Source: Clostridia bacterium
GTDB lineage: Bacteria > Bacillota > Clostridia > Christensenellales > Aristaeellaceae
DNA length: 64,000 nt
Assembly: GCA_900769875.1 (NCBI GenBank)
Contig: CAAGII010000016.1
Coordinates: 1-64,000 of the forward strand
Direction: 5' to 3'
Shown piece after piece: positions 29,986-38,299 of this stretch (position 1 is the first letter of the stretch; every line of letters starts with the position of its first letter). The translations under genes and the position numbers were made by a program. The notes below the pieces were generated by a model. It was not told the DNA's origin, made no database searches, and was given only the letters and a program-made list of their open reading frames with translations.

Positions 29986-31398
29986 TTATTCCTGAGTGCC
30001 CCGAACCACCATGTTGTTGATCCACACGCCGCGCTTGACCAGTATGAAGCCAATCACGCACTTGATGAAATCCAGCGACTGTACGCACAGGTACAGCAGC
30101 ACCACATGCATGGAGGTATGGTTGGCAAGCAGCCATGCGGCAGGCACCGACACAGCCCATGTGAACACACTGTCAAACAGGAAGGTAATCATGGTCTTGC
30201 CGCCTGAGCGCAGGGTAAAGTAGCAGCAGTTGGCAAAGGAACTGAGCCACATCACACAGGCGTTGACCATCAGGAACTGTCCCGCCATGACGCGCACACT
30301 CTCCGCCGTGTTGTAAATATGCGGAATTACGCCCGAGAGGGATGCCAGCATCAGCCCCAGCACAACGCTCGAAAGCACGGATACCAGCATCAGCCGCCAC
30401 GCCGTGCTGGTCGCCTCCTCCATCTTGCCCGCGCCGAGCCGCTGTCCCACCATGATGGCTGTCGCATTGCCCAGCGAGAGGAACACCGCGTTGAACAGGT
30501 TGGCCACCGTGGCGCAGATGTTGAACGCCGCCACCACCTCAAGCCCACGCACGGAATAGCACTGCATCAGCACCGCCATGCCGGAGGACCAGAGGAACTC
30601 GTTGACCAAAAGCGGCATACCGCGCACGATGATATCGTGCAGCAGCTCCGTGGGAATGCGCAGCGAACGGTACGCACCGCGGATAAAGCGGAAGCGTTCG
30701 CTGTTTCTGTGCGTGTAGATGACGAGGATTGCCATTTCCACGCAGCGCGAGAGAACCGTCGCCACCGCAGCGCCGACAACGCCCATCCTCGGGAAACCGA
30801 GCATACCGAAGATCAACAGCCAGTTGAACAGCAGATTGACCGTAAACGCCGCGATGCCTGAAATCATCGGCACCCGCGTTTCGCCCAGCTCGCGCAACGT
30901 GCTGGCGTAAAGCTGCGAGACGGCGAAGGGGATCAGTCCGGGCAGCATCACGCGCAGATATGAGAGCGCGTAGTCCATGGTGACGGCGGCACTCTCGCCG
31001 CTCTGGTCGCCCGTCAGGTACAAATGGATGAGGGGCTTCGCCGCAAAGGTGAACACCGCGCCTGCACAGAGCAGCATCAGGATGCAGATGATGATCTTCA
31101 TTCGGAAGCAGCTGCGTACGCCTTCATCATCCTTCGCGCCGGCATACTGTGTGGCGAAGATGCCCGCACCTGCCAGGCCGCCGAACACGCACAGGTTGAA
31201 CACAAACATCAGCTGGTTCACGATCGCAACGGCGGACATCGGCAGTGTGCCCACGCGCCCCACCATCACGTTGTCAAGCAGGCTCACCACATTGGATACC
31301 GTATTCTGAATAATGATCGGCAGCACGATGATCATCATCTGCCGGTAAAACGCCCGGTCGCCAATCACAAGCTGCCGAAGGGTCTTCTTTTGCTGCAT
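29986..31398 (-). CDS. MATE family efflux transporter
   Basis: A 470-residue, twelve-helix cation-coupled antiporter for drugs or organic cations. Two homologous halves are visible; the first begins with VLPIIIQNTVSNVVSLLDNVMVGRVG, the MATE signature (Asn..Asp..Met..Gly). ATG at 31398 is chosen because AAAGGCG lies about 8 bases upstream; ATG at 31404 is too close. Monocistronic with its own terminator. The substrate cannot be predicted. Confidence 0.9.
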   Translation of the reverse strand: MQQKKTLRQLVIGDRAFYRQMMIIVLPIIIQNTVSNVVSLLDNVMVGRVGTLPMSAVAIVNQLMFVFNLCVFGGLAGAGIFATQYAGAKDDEGVRSCFRMKIIICILMLLCAGAVFTFAAKPLIHLYLTGDQSGESAAVTMDYALSYLRVMLPGLIPFAVSQLYASTLRELGETRVPMISGIAAFTVNLLFNWLLIFGMLGFPRMGVVGAAVATVLSRCVEMAILVIYTHRNSERFRFIRGAYRSLRIPTELLHDIIVRGMPLLVNEFLWSSGMAVLMQCYSVRGLEVVAAFNICATVANLFNAVFLSLGNATAIMVGQRLGAGKMEEATSTAWRLMLVSVLSSVVLGLMLASLSGVIPHIYNTAESVRVMAGQFLMVNACVMWLSSFANCCYFTLRSGGKTMITFLFDSVFTWAVSVPAAWLLANHTSMHVVLLYLCVQSLDFIKCVIGFILVKRGVWINNMVVRGTQE

Positions 31399-31446
31399 TG
31401 CCATACGCCTTTCTGACCCGTCCGGAGTCAAGGTAGTCTATCTTGT

Positions 31447-31452
31447 AGTATA
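31447..31452 (-). promoter_or_regulatory. Extended -10 promoter of the MATE gene
   Basis: TGG-TATACT on the minus strand, about 49 bases upstream of the start. The -35 (TATGCA at 17 bases) is poor. Confidence 0.45.
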
Positions 31453-31512
31453 CCATATCAGCACACGCTTGCATAGCACCCTGCAGATTTTTTCATCAAA
31501 CCATCCGCATGC

Positions 31513-32301
31513 TCAGGAGAGGCCGACGTCCAGCACCATCATCAGCGCAAAGCCGCACAGAAGCGCCAGCGTCATTCCCACGCGATGTCCCTCGCGCTGG
31601 CTTTCGGGAATCAGCTCCAGCACCACCACCAGCATCATCGCGCCTGCCGCGAAGGCGAGCATCACTGGCAGGCACTGCCTGGCAGCGGCTGCAAGCAGCG
31701 CACCCATCAGGCACGCGATCGGCTCCACAATGCCCGACAGCGCGCCGTACAGACACGCCTGAGCGCGCGGCATGCCGTCGCGGTGCAGCGGCAGGCTGAT
31801 GGCCGCGCCCTCCGGCACATTCTGCAGACCGATACCCAGCGCGAGCATCCATGCGGCGCGATAGGCGCCCGTGCTGAGCGCTGCGCCAAACGCGATGCCG
31901 ATGACCAGCCCCTCCGGGATATTGTGCAGTGTGATGGAGCTCATCAAAAGCCGCCGTCTGCGCGCCGGGTCATCCCCCCGCATGCATCCCCGGCGAATCA
32001 GGCGCTCCACCGCCGCGTCGCCGCCAAGCAGCGCCAGCGCGCCGCCAAGGAATCCCGTCAGCACAACGAGCCACGGAATCTGTCCGATCATTTGCGCATA
32101 GGCAATGCTGGGCTCAAGCAGCGACCAGAAAGACGACGCCGTCATAATGCCCGCGCCGAGGGCGAGCATCCCGTTGAGCACCACGGGTCTGGGCTTGCGG
32201 AAGCAGAAAACAGCCAGCGCGCCCGCCGATGTGAGCAGCCATGTACACACGGATGCCAGCAGCGCCTGCACCGGCATGGAATATCTCAGAACCTCCTGCA
32301 T
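31513..32301 (-). CDS. ZIP family divalent metal transporter
   Basis: A 262-residue, eight-helix ZIP importer for zinc or similar metals. Diagnostic motifs are HNIPEG in helix IV and NVPEG in helix V (the latter lacks the usual first His), which form the binuclear metal site. A cytoplasmic loop holds a basic stretch (DDPARRRR) rather than a His-rich one. The start at 32301 follows GAGG by 9 bases. It is divergent from the PadR gene. Similar to ZupT/GufA-type bacterial ZIPs. Confidence 0.87.
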   Translation of the reverse strand: MQEVLRYSMPVQALLASVCTWLLTSAGALAVFCFRKPRPVVLNGMLALGAGIMTASSFWSLLEPSIAYAQMIGQIPWLVVLTGFLGGALALLGGDAAVERLIRRGCMRGDDPARRRRLLMSSITLHNIPEGLVIGIAFGAALSTGAYRAAWMLALGIGLQNVPEGAAISLPLHRDGMPRAQACLYGALSGIVEPIACLMGALLAAAARQCLPVMLAFAAGAMMLVVVLELIPESQREGHRVGMTLALLCGFALMMVLDVGLS

Positions 32302-32347
32302 GAAGGAACACCTCGCTTTCAAGCGTCAATACAGCCTATGCGCCCAA

Positions 32348-32378
32348 AATATACCCGTGCAGACCCACACCGGGTCAA
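32348..32378 (-). promoter_or_regulatory. Possible ZIP promoter
   Basis: TTGACC and TATATT on the minus strand with a long 19-base spacer. Low confidence. Confidence 0.3.
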
Positions 32379-32394
32379 ATGTGGAAGCAGGGGA

Positions 32395-32423
32395 TTGACA
32401 AATAGCTCGCACTGCGATATACT
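32395..32423 (+). promoter_or_regulatory. Promoter of the padR-DUF2812 operon
   Basis: Perfect TTGACA, 17-base spacer and TATACT. The -10 lies inside the operator palindrome listed next. Confidence 0.88.
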
Positions 32424-32451
32424 ATACATCGCAGTGCGATATATCGTACTG
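32408..32451. promoter_or_regulatory. PadR operator: two overlapping palindromes
   Basis: CGCACTGCGAT (32408-32418) is repeated as an exact inverse at 32428-32438. A second palindrome, matching at 9 of 10 positions (CAGTGCGATA/TATCGTACTG, 32432-32451), overlaps the right arm. The set spans the spacer, the -10 and the start site, so binding would block RNA polymerase. Autoregulation by the PadR protein encoded next is inferred. Confidence 0.7.
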
Positions 32452-32464
32452 CTTTGTACGGGAG

Positions 32465-32791
32465 GTGACGAACACGGACGCGCATATTCGCAAGGTCTAT
32501 GTGCCCATGACGGAGACCGGCTTCTACATTCTGCTGTGCCTGCAAAAGCCGAACCACGGCTACGGCATCGTGCAAAAGGTCAGGCAGTTGACAGGCGGCG
32601 AAATCGTGCTTGCTCCGGGCACGATGTACGGCAGCCTGTCCAAGATGGAGAAGGACGGCCTGATCACGCTTGTGGCGGAACAGGACAAAAGGCGGATCTA
32701 CCAGCTCACCGCGCTTGGCAGCGAGGTACTGCAGCTTGAGCTGAAGCGCGTGGAGCGCCTGTACCGCAACGCAAAGGAGATGGATTCATGA
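32465..32791 (+). CDS. PadR family transcriptional regulator
   Basis: A 108-residue winged-helix repressor with the PadR core: PMTETGFYILLCLQKPNHGYGIVQKV, LAPGTMYGSLSKMEKDGLI and a short dimerising C-terminal helix. It is the compact PadR-s2 type. The start is uncertain. GTG at 32465 overlaps the GGGAGG site; ATG at 32507 would remove 14 residues. It overlaps the DUF2812 gene by 4 bases. PadR-DUF2812 pairs are common in Firmicutes, where the PadR usually represses its own operon; the inducer is unknown. Confidence 0.88.
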   Translation: MTNTDAHIRKVYVPMTETGFYILLCLQKPNHGYGIVQKVRQLTGGEIVLAPGTMYGSLSKMEKDGLITLVAEQDKRRIYQLTALGSEVLQLELKRVERLYRNAKEMDS

Positions 32792-33318
32792 ATACGATCA
32801 CGGAATTTCACTGGTTTTTCATCACCGACTACGAGAAGGAAGCCGCCTACCTGAGCGATATGCACCGCAGGGGCTGGAAGCTTACGCGCATCGTCTTTCC
32901 CGGATTCTATCATTTTGAGCAGTGCCAGCCGGAAGCGGTGGTCTATCAGCTCGACTACAATCAGGAGGGTCTCCAGCACAAGGCGGAATACACGCAGATG
33001 TTCACGGACTGCGGCTGGGAGTACATGTTTGACTATGTGGGCTACAGCTATTTCCGCAAGCCCGAGAGCGAAATGCAGGGCGACGAGGAAATCTTCTGCG
33101 ACGACGAATCGCGTCTGGCCATGCTGCAGCGCATCCTTGCCGGACGCATGCTGCCGCTGCTATGCATCTTTACGGGCATCATCATCCCCCAGCTGTTCAT
33201 GCAGAGCAGCCACAGGGTGATGTTCGCGGTGTATGTCGTGCTTTTCATGCTGTACTGCGCGATATTCGCCTACTGTACCGTCGCGTATTTCCGGATGCGA
33301 AACCGCATACGCAAATAA
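32788..33318 (+). CDS. DUF2812 membrane protein
   Basis: A 176-residue protein with a soluble N-terminal DUF2812 domain (WFFITDYEKEAAYLSDMHRRGWKL, YFRKPESEMQGDEEIF) and two membrane helices near 120-165. The family is almost always found after a PadR gene and may be a membrane partner in stress or inducer sensing; its activity is not known. Start overlaps the padR stop (ATGA). Confidence 0.85.
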   Translation: MNTITEFHWFFITDYEKEAAYLSDMHRRGWKLTRIVFPGFYHFEQCQPEAVVYQLDYNQEGLQHKAEYTQMFTDCGWEYMFDYVGYSYFRKPESEMQGDEEIFCDDESRLAMLQRILAGRMLPLLCIFTGIIIPQLFMQSSHRVMFAVYVVLFMLYCAIFAYCTVAYFRMRNRIRK

Positions 33319-33332
33319 CTGTCCACAAAAAA

Positions 33333-33380
33333 GGCTGCCGGATGCTTGGACTGGGAACAGTCCAGCTTCCAGCAGTCTTT
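33333..33380. terminator. Hairpin terminator between convergent DUF2812 and antiporter genes
   Basis: A long imperfect stem-loop centred on GGACTG-GGAA-CAGTCC, extended by GGA/TCC and CTGC/GCAG pairs, with A-rich left and TTTT right flanks. It can serve both convergent genes. Confidence 0.6.
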
Positions 33381-33396
33381 TGCGTATCACGCGTGG

Positions 33397-34599
33397 TTAT
33401 GCCTTCCTGACAGCGGGCGCGCGCTTGGTCTCGGGTTTGATTTCGCCCGCGCGGGTCAGCGCGATCTTGGTAATCACGGGGCCGACCAGCTCATAGATCA
33501 GCGTACCGCTGAGCACCACAGCGTTGATGATATCCGCATACTCGGGCAGGGTCGTCATGGACATGCGCGCCATACCGATCGCCACGCCGGCTTGGGGAAT
33601 CAGCGTGAAACCCAGATACTTGATGATGTTCGGGTCGCATTTCTGCGTCACTGCGCCAAGCGTTGCGCCCACACACTTGCCCAGCGCGCGGCTGAGTACA
33701 TACGCTACGCCCACCACCCCGACCGTCCTGAGCACGTCAAGGTTGAGGTTCGCGCCGCTGAGCACAAAGAACAGAAGGAACAGCGGCGGGGTAAAGCGGT
33801 CGACCTGCTCCAGCATGACGTCCGCCTTCGGGGTGAGGTTAATCATGGTCGCGCCCACCATCATGCAGACCAGCAGGCTGGAAAGATCAAACACCTCGGA
33901 AAGACCGACCGCCGTGAACACCGCCAGAATGGACAGGCTCAGGCGCTTGCCGCGGCTGTGAAAGAACGGGATGATCAGCACCAGCACAATGCCGATGACC
34001 ACGCCCAGACCCAGCGAGCACACAATCTCCAGCAGCGGCTCCACCAGCAGCGTCATCACGCTCAGTGCGGAGCCGTCCACCAGTGTGCGCGCCACCGCCA
34101 TCAGGATGGCGTAGAGCATCAGGCCGAGCGCGTCGTCCATGGCGACCACGGGCAGCAGCATCTTGGATACGGGGCCGTTCGCCTTGTACTGGCGTACCAC
34201 CATCAGCGTAGCGGCCGGCGCGGTCGCGGCGGCAATGGCGCCCAGCGCAAGGCACAGTGGCAGCGGCTGTCCGAAGGCGAGCAGCGTCAGGAACACAAGC
34301 AGCGACGCCGCGCAGCCCTCAAAGGCTGTGATGATGATGGGCTTGATGCCGATCTCCCGCAGATAGCTCAGCTTAAATTCCGAGCCGATGGAGTAGGCGA
34401 TAAAACCAAGCGCCACATTGGAAAGAATGGTGAGCTGGCTGTTCATGGCCGGGGTCAGGGCGCCAAGCACATAGGGTCCCACCAGAAGGCCCGCGACAAG
34501 ATAGCCCGTCACGTCCGGCAGATGAATCAGCTTCACCAGACGCGTGAGCAAAAGACCCATGGCGATCGCACAGGCAAGCGCAAGCAGCGTATTGTTCAT
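33397..34599 (-). CDS. Cation/proton antiporter (CPA2, KefB/NapA-like)
   Basis: A 400-residue membrane antiporter with about 12 helices exchanging Na+ or K+ for H+. It shows the first helix LPDVTGYLVAGLLVGP, the helix pair ending VVAMDDALGLMLY, whose double Asp is the likely ion-binding site, and IPQAGVAIGMA near the end. It lacks the cytoplasmic TrkA-N domain of Kef channels. The start overlaps the stop of the PII-like gene by 4 bases, indicating coupled production and regulation by that protein. Confidence 0.87.
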   Translation of the reverse strand: MNNTLLALACAIAMGLLLTRLVKLIHLPDVTGYLVAGLLVGPYVLGALTPAMNSQLTILSNVALGFIAYSIGSEFKLSYLREIGIKPIIITAFEGCAASLLVFLTLLAFGQPLPLCLALGAIAAATAPAATLMVVRQYKANGPVSKMLLPVVAMDDALGLMLYAILMAVARTLVDGSALSVMTLLVEPLLEIVCSLGLGVVIGIVLVLIIPFFHSRGKRLSLSILAVFTAVGLSEVFDLSSLLVCMMVGATMINLTPKADVMLEQVDRFTPPLFLLFFVLSGANLNLDVLRTVGVVGVAYVLSRALGKCVGATLGAVTQKCDPNIIKYLGFTLIPQAGVAIGMARMSMTTLPEYADIINAVVLSGTLIYELVGPVITKIALTRAGEIKPETKRAPAVRKA

Positions 34600-34943
34600 T
34601 TCTTCTTTTCCAGTCCTTCCACATAGGTCGTGGGGATGCAGAAGCAGATGCCGGTATCCGGCTGATCCAGACCGCCGGTCGCCTCATTGATGATGTCCGT
34701 CAGCTGCTGACGCTGTTCATCGCGGATGATGGCGAACATGGTCTTGGAGCGCTTCCGCTCCGGGCTGTAGAAGTGGCGCAGAAGCCCCATCATGGGCAGA
34801 TCGACGTTATCGTCGCCGTCCAGCACGCGCATCATGCCGGTCGAATCAAGCACAGTCGCGCCGCCGATGCCCTGTTCGAGCATCATCTCCAGAATCCGCT
34901 CCAGGCGCTCCACCTTGTTGAGCACAAGCACAAACATCTGCAT
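34596..34943 (-). CDS. PII-like signalling protein
   Basis: A 115-residue protein with the ferredoxin-like PII pattern: MFVLVLNKVERLERILEMMLEQGIGGATVLDS, a T-loop-like central region (RVLDGDDNVDLPMMGLLRHF) and MFAIIRDEQRQQLTDIINEATGG. PII-like proteins form trimers that bind nucleotides and control partner transporters. It lacks the PII signature Tyr of GlnB. ATG at 34943 follows GGGAGG. Because it is translationally coupled to the antiporter gene, it is likely its regulator (inference). Confidence 0.75.
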   Translation of the reverse strand: MQMFVLVLNKVERLERILEMMLEQGIGGATVLDSTGMMRVLDGDDNVDLPMMGLLRHFYSPERKRSKTMFAIIRDEQRQQLTDIINEATGGLDQPDTGICFCIPTTYVEGLEKKK

Positions 34944-35019
34944 AGGTTTGCCTCCCTCTGTACGGCGGCTGTGACGCAAGTGATACGCAGAGCCATAGTC
35001 GCTCGTTTGTCCGGATGGT

Positions 35020-35047
35020 ATTGTAGCACTTTCGTGCGGATTGTCAA
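35020..35047 (-). promoter_or_regulatory. Promoter of the PII-like/antiporter operon
   Basis: TTGACA, 16-base spacer and TACAAT on the minus strand, about 77 bases before the start. Confidence 0.82.
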
Positions 35048-35085
35048 GGTTTGCGGCCCTTCTCCCCGGACGCGCAGCCCGGGAA

Positions 35086-35129
35086 TTCTCATGAATTTCT
35101 CATCAATTCCACTGCAATTTCACAAGCAA
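35086..35129 (+). promoter_or_regulatory. Four tandem 11-bp repeats upstream of the DUF4342 gene
   Basis: Units TTCTCATGAAT, TTCTCATCAAT, TCCACTGCAAT and TTCACAAGCAA follow each other with an exact 11-base period, one helical turn. This is the usual layout of OmpR/PhoP-type response regulator boxes. A -10 element (TATGAT with TGG before it) follows at 35147-35152 without a proper -35, as in activator-dependent promoters. An OmpR-type regulator is encoded just downstream. Confidence 0.55.
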
Positions 35130-35146
35130 ACAGCCGCATGTTGTGG

Positions 35147-35152
35147 TATGAT
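35147..35152 (+). promoter_or_regulatory. -10 element of the DUF4342 promoter
   Basis: TATGAT with an extended TGG, 70 bases upstream of the start codon and 17 bases after the tandem repeats. Confidence 0.45.
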
Positions 35153-35221
35153 GATGGTGTCGCAGGGGAAGCACAGCATCGCTCCCCTCGCCCGGTTCAA
35201 TAACGAAAGGAGATTCCCGAT

Positions 35222-35947
35222 ATGGCAAGCTACACCATCGAAGACATTGAACTCATCCGCAAGAAGAGCGGGATCAGCTACCAGGAGGCTGTTGCCCTGC
35301 TGGACTATCATAACGGCAACGTGGCCCGCGCCCTGATTGATCTGGAGCGCAACGGACGCATCCAGAGCGACGAGCCCCAGCAGCGCCCCCAGCAGCAGTC
35401 CGACCCCCGCGCCGCAAGAAGGAGCGCAGTGGGCTTCCTGCAAAGGCTGTACCGCACCCGCGTCCATGTCGCGAAGGATCGCACACCGGTTGCCAATCTG
35501 AGCATCCTGTTTGTCGGCGCCTGCTTCCTTGTCTCGCCGTGGACGGTGATTGGCTCCGCCATCCTCTCCGCCGTGCTTGGCTACAAAATCTCCTATGTGC
35601 GCGATGATCCCGACTTTGGCAACGAGAATCTGGAAAAGACCGTCCGCAGCGCATGCGATAACGCCAAAAGCACCGTGGATGACCTGATGGGCACCATCAA
35701 GGACGCCGCCAGGGAAGTGGAAAAGAAGGCGCATGCCGCCACTGCCGAGCCCGGAAACGACGCTGCCCCTGCCGCCGACAGCCGCAGCTACTACGGCGCC
35801 AATCCCGCAGCCACTACCTACCACAGCAGCTACACCGGCAACAGCGATATTCCCACCATTCAGGTGCCTGTGCAGGTGCAGAGCCAGGACGGCAACGTCA
35901 GCGTGGAGGACGAGGGCGACGGACACAGCAGCGCCACCATCGGCTGA
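35222..35947 (+). CDS. DUF4342 protein with N-terminal UBA-like domain
   Basis: A 241-residue protein with a UBA-like three-helix domain (about 5-45, IELIRKKSGISYQEAVALLDYHNGNVARAL). The DUF4342 core follows (about 79-128), including the hydrophobic stretch LSILFVGACFLVSPWTVIGSAI. The C-terminal tail is long and of low complexity (Ala/Glu then Ser/Tyr rich). The function is not known. ATG follows AAAGGAG. It lies 83 bases before the two-component system and may be in the same transcript. Confidence 0.75.
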   Translation: MASYTIEDIELIRKKSGISYQEAVALLDYHNGNVARALIDLERNGRIQSDEPQQRPQQQSDPRAARRSAVGFLQRLYRTRVHVAKDRTPVANLSILFVGACFLVSPWTVIGSAILSAVLGYKISYVRDDPDFGNENLEKTVRSACDNAKSTVDDLMGTIKDAAREVEKKAHAATAEPGNDAAPAADSRSYYGANPAATTYHSSYTGNSDIPTIQVPVQVQSQDGNVSVEDEGDGHSSATIG

Positions 35948-36030
35948 TCGTTTGAACCAGTTTCATGGGCAGCCCGGAGCATCCGGACTGCCTTGTGTGC
36001 GTATGATTGCCGATCACAGGAGTTGATAGC

Positions 36031-36717
36031 ATGCCCCGCATTCTGATTGTGGAGGACGAAAAGAAAATCGCGCGCTTCCTTGAGCTGGAGCTGCGCCACG
36101 AGGGCTACGAGGTGGATACCGCGGGCGATGGACGCACAGGGCTGGACAAGGCGCTGTCATGCAAGCCTGACCTGATAATCCTCGACCTGATGCTGCCCGA
36201 GCTGAGCGGGATCGAGGTATGCCGCCGCCTTCGTCACGAAAGCGATGTGCCCATCATCATGCTCACCGCCAAGGACGACGTCTCCGACAAGGTGATGGGG
36301 CTGGATGTGGGCGCGGACGATTACATGACCAAGCCCTTCGCCATTGAGGAGCTGCTCGCGCGCATCCGTGTGGGGCTGAAAAAGCATCGGGCCATGAACG
36401 CGGACGCGGCACAGGAGCATGTGCTGACGGCGGGTCAGCTGCGGCTTGATGCAGCCAGCTACACGGTCAGCTGGAAGGGCTCGCCCATCAGCCTGACCAA
36501 GAAGGAGTTCGACCTGCTGCACTACCTGATGGCGCACAAGGGGCAGGCCGTGACCCGCGACACGCTGCTCAGCGACGTGTGGGGCTACGACTACGCAGGC
36601 GACACCAATGTGGTGGATGTGTACATCCGCTACCTGCGCCACAAGATTGACGAGCCGCTGGGCATCAAGACTCTCCACACCATTCGCGCTGTGGGCTATA
36701 TGTTCCGCTATGAGTAA
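36031..36717 (+). CDS. OmpR/PhoB family response regulator
   Basis: A 228-residue regulator with a receiver domain (1-120) and an OmpR-type winged helix (about 132-228). The phospho-acceptor is Asp52 (LIILDLMLPE), with acidic pocket residues in VEDE, Thr in MLTAKDD and Lys in TKPF. The DNA-binding half ends RAVGYMFRYE, typical of the family. ATG at 36031 follows GGAG by 8 bases. It overlaps the histidine kinase gene by 8 bases. Confidence 0.93.
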   Translation: MPRILIVEDEKKIARFLELELRHEGYEVDTAGDGRTGLDKALSCKPDLIILDLMLPELSGIEVCRRLRHESDVPIIMLTAKDDVSDKVMGLDVGADDYMTKPFAIEELLARIRVGLKKHRAMNADAAQEHVLTAGQLRLDAASYTVSWKGSPISLTKKEFDLLHYLMAHKGQAVTRDTLLSDVWGYDYAGDTNVVDVYIRYLRHKIDEPLGIKTLHTIRAVGYMFRYE

Positions 36718-38176
36718 GAAGCACAGAAAAAAGGCGGTTCCCGGGGAAAGGCAGCCGAATCTGTACAACCGCCTTGCGCACATCTCCAGCAGGCTGCGCT
36801 TTTCGCTGACCTTCCGTATCGCGCTGCATTACTGTAGCCAGTTGCTGCGGACGGTGTTTTCCCACGCGCTGATCGTCACGCTGAGTCTCCTGCTTGGCGT
36901 GTCGGCGCTTTTGTACAGCGATCTGGACTGCCTGCGCTCCGCTGTCTTGGCGGGCTCAGCGGACGCTCCCGCTTCTCTGTGGGAGGAAAGCTACGCCGTG
37001 CAGCTCAGCCTGATGCCAGACGCCGACTGGTACGATACCGGCGAGCTGCTGCGCATGAATCTCAGCGCCAACGCCTCCTCGCTGCCCTACCGTCTCACGG
37101 TGCTGCTGCCCTCGCCCCGCGGCGGACTCATGAAGGCATGCTATCGGCTGTCTCCGCTCTATACGCTCTGGGCCGTGCTGATGGCCGGCGTGCTTTTGTC
37201 CGATCTTGTGCGGATGCTTTATCTTATGCGGCATCACCACCGGCTCGATGAGCGGGTGCTGTCGCCCATCCGCGATATGACCGAGCTTGCAGCGACGCTG
37301 AGCGCCAACAACCTTTCCAACCGCATCAACGTCGCGGGCACCAAGGATGAGCTCAAGGATCTTGCGGTGGTCATCAACTCCATGCTTGATCGCATTGAGC
37401 GCAGCTACAACAGCCAGAAGCAGTTTGTATCCGACGCCAGCCATGAGCTGCGCACACCGATTGCGGTGATTCAGGGCTACGTGAACATGCTCAAGCGCTG
37501 GGGTAAGGATGATCCCAACGTGCTGGACGAAGGCCTTGCCGCGATCTCGCAGGAAACCGCCAGCATGAAGGAACTGGTGGAGAACCTGCTCTTCCTTGCA
37601 AGGCACGACAAAAAAACGCTGATGCTGGAGATGGAGACCTTCGACCCCTGCGATATGGTGTCCGAGCTCTATCGCGAAGCGCAGATGGTCACGCCGGGCG
37701 ACCGTTTCGAGCTGCTGTCCAGCGATCACTGCACCATCGAAGCCGACCGCGGCATGATCAAGCAGGTCATGCGCATCCTGCTGGACAACGCCGTGAAATA
37801 CACACCGCCCGGTGGCACCATCGGCATGGGCGTATACGCCACCCCGAACGGCTGCTCGCTGGTGATGAAGGACAACGGCGCGGGCATTCCCGGCGACGAG
37901 CTTGCCAAGATTTTTGACCGCTTCTACCGCTCCGACAGCGCCCGTAAGGCAGAAAGCGGCGGTCACGGCCTGGGGCTGAGCATCGCGCGCATCATTGTGG
38001 TAGCGCACGGCGGCAAAATACGCGTCCGAAGCAAGGTGGGCGAAGGCACCGTTTTCTCCGTGCTGCTCCCCGCGCATCAGACCATTGCCCCAGCCGCGGT
38101 AGAGCCTCCCGCCGCAGAGGAGCAGCCGCCGAAAAAGCTTCGCCGCAGACTGCGCAAAAAGGTCAACGCCGCATAA
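36710..38176 (+). CDS. Sensor histidine kinase (ArlS-like)
   Basis: A 488-residue membrane kinase. It has two membrane helices (about 50-70 and 150-170) flanking an extracellular sensor of about 80 residues, and a HAMP domain (about 172-225). A HisKA domain follows with phospho-acceptor His245 (SDASHELRTPIAVI), then an HATPase_c domain with N, G1 and G2 boxes (LLDNAVKYT, DNGAGIP, GGHGLGLSIA). The HisKA continuation GYVNMLKRWGKDDP resembles ArlS. A basic/proline tail ends the protein. The start overlaps the response regulator stop by 8 bases. The signal is unknown. Confidence 0.92.
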   Translation: MSKKHRKKAVPGERQPNLYNRLAHISSRLRFSLTFRIALHYCSQLLRTVFSHALIVTLSLLLGVSALLYSDLDCLRSAVLAGSADAPASLWEESYAVQLSLMPDADWYDTGELLRMNLSANASSLPYRLTVLLPSPRGGLMKACYRLSPLYTLWAVLMAGVLLSDLVRMLYLMRHHHRLDERVLSPIRDMTELAATLSANNLSNRINVAGTKDELKDLAVVINSMLDRIERSYNSQKQFVSDASHELRTPIAVIQGYVNMLKRWGKDDPNVLDEGLAAISQETASMKELVENLLFLARHDKKTLMLEMETFDPCDMVSELYREAQMVTPGDRFELLSSDHCTIEADRGMIKQVMRILLDNAVKYTPPGGTIGMGVYATPNGCSLVMKDNGAGIPGDELAKIFDRFYRSDSARKAESGGHGLGLSIARIIVVAHGGKIRVRSKVGEGTVFSVLLPAHQTIAPAAVEPPAAEEQPPKKLRRRLRKKVNAA

Positions 38177-38210
38177 GAAAAGGTGCGGAGGACGAACCAC
38201 ACCGAGTATA

Positions 38211-38255
38211 CAGGAAAAGGGCATGATCCTTTCATCGGGATCATGCCCTTTCCTG
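38211..38255. terminator. Bidirectional terminator between the kinase gene and the exopolysaccharide operon
   Basis: CAGGAAA.GGGCATGATCC pairs with its complement over about 17 bases around an 8-base loop, with a T-rich exit on both strands, between two convergent genes. Confidence 0.75.
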
Positions 38256-38299
38256 TGCCACGCAGCATAGCGGCATCGTATCTGCCATGCTGCCTGGGA

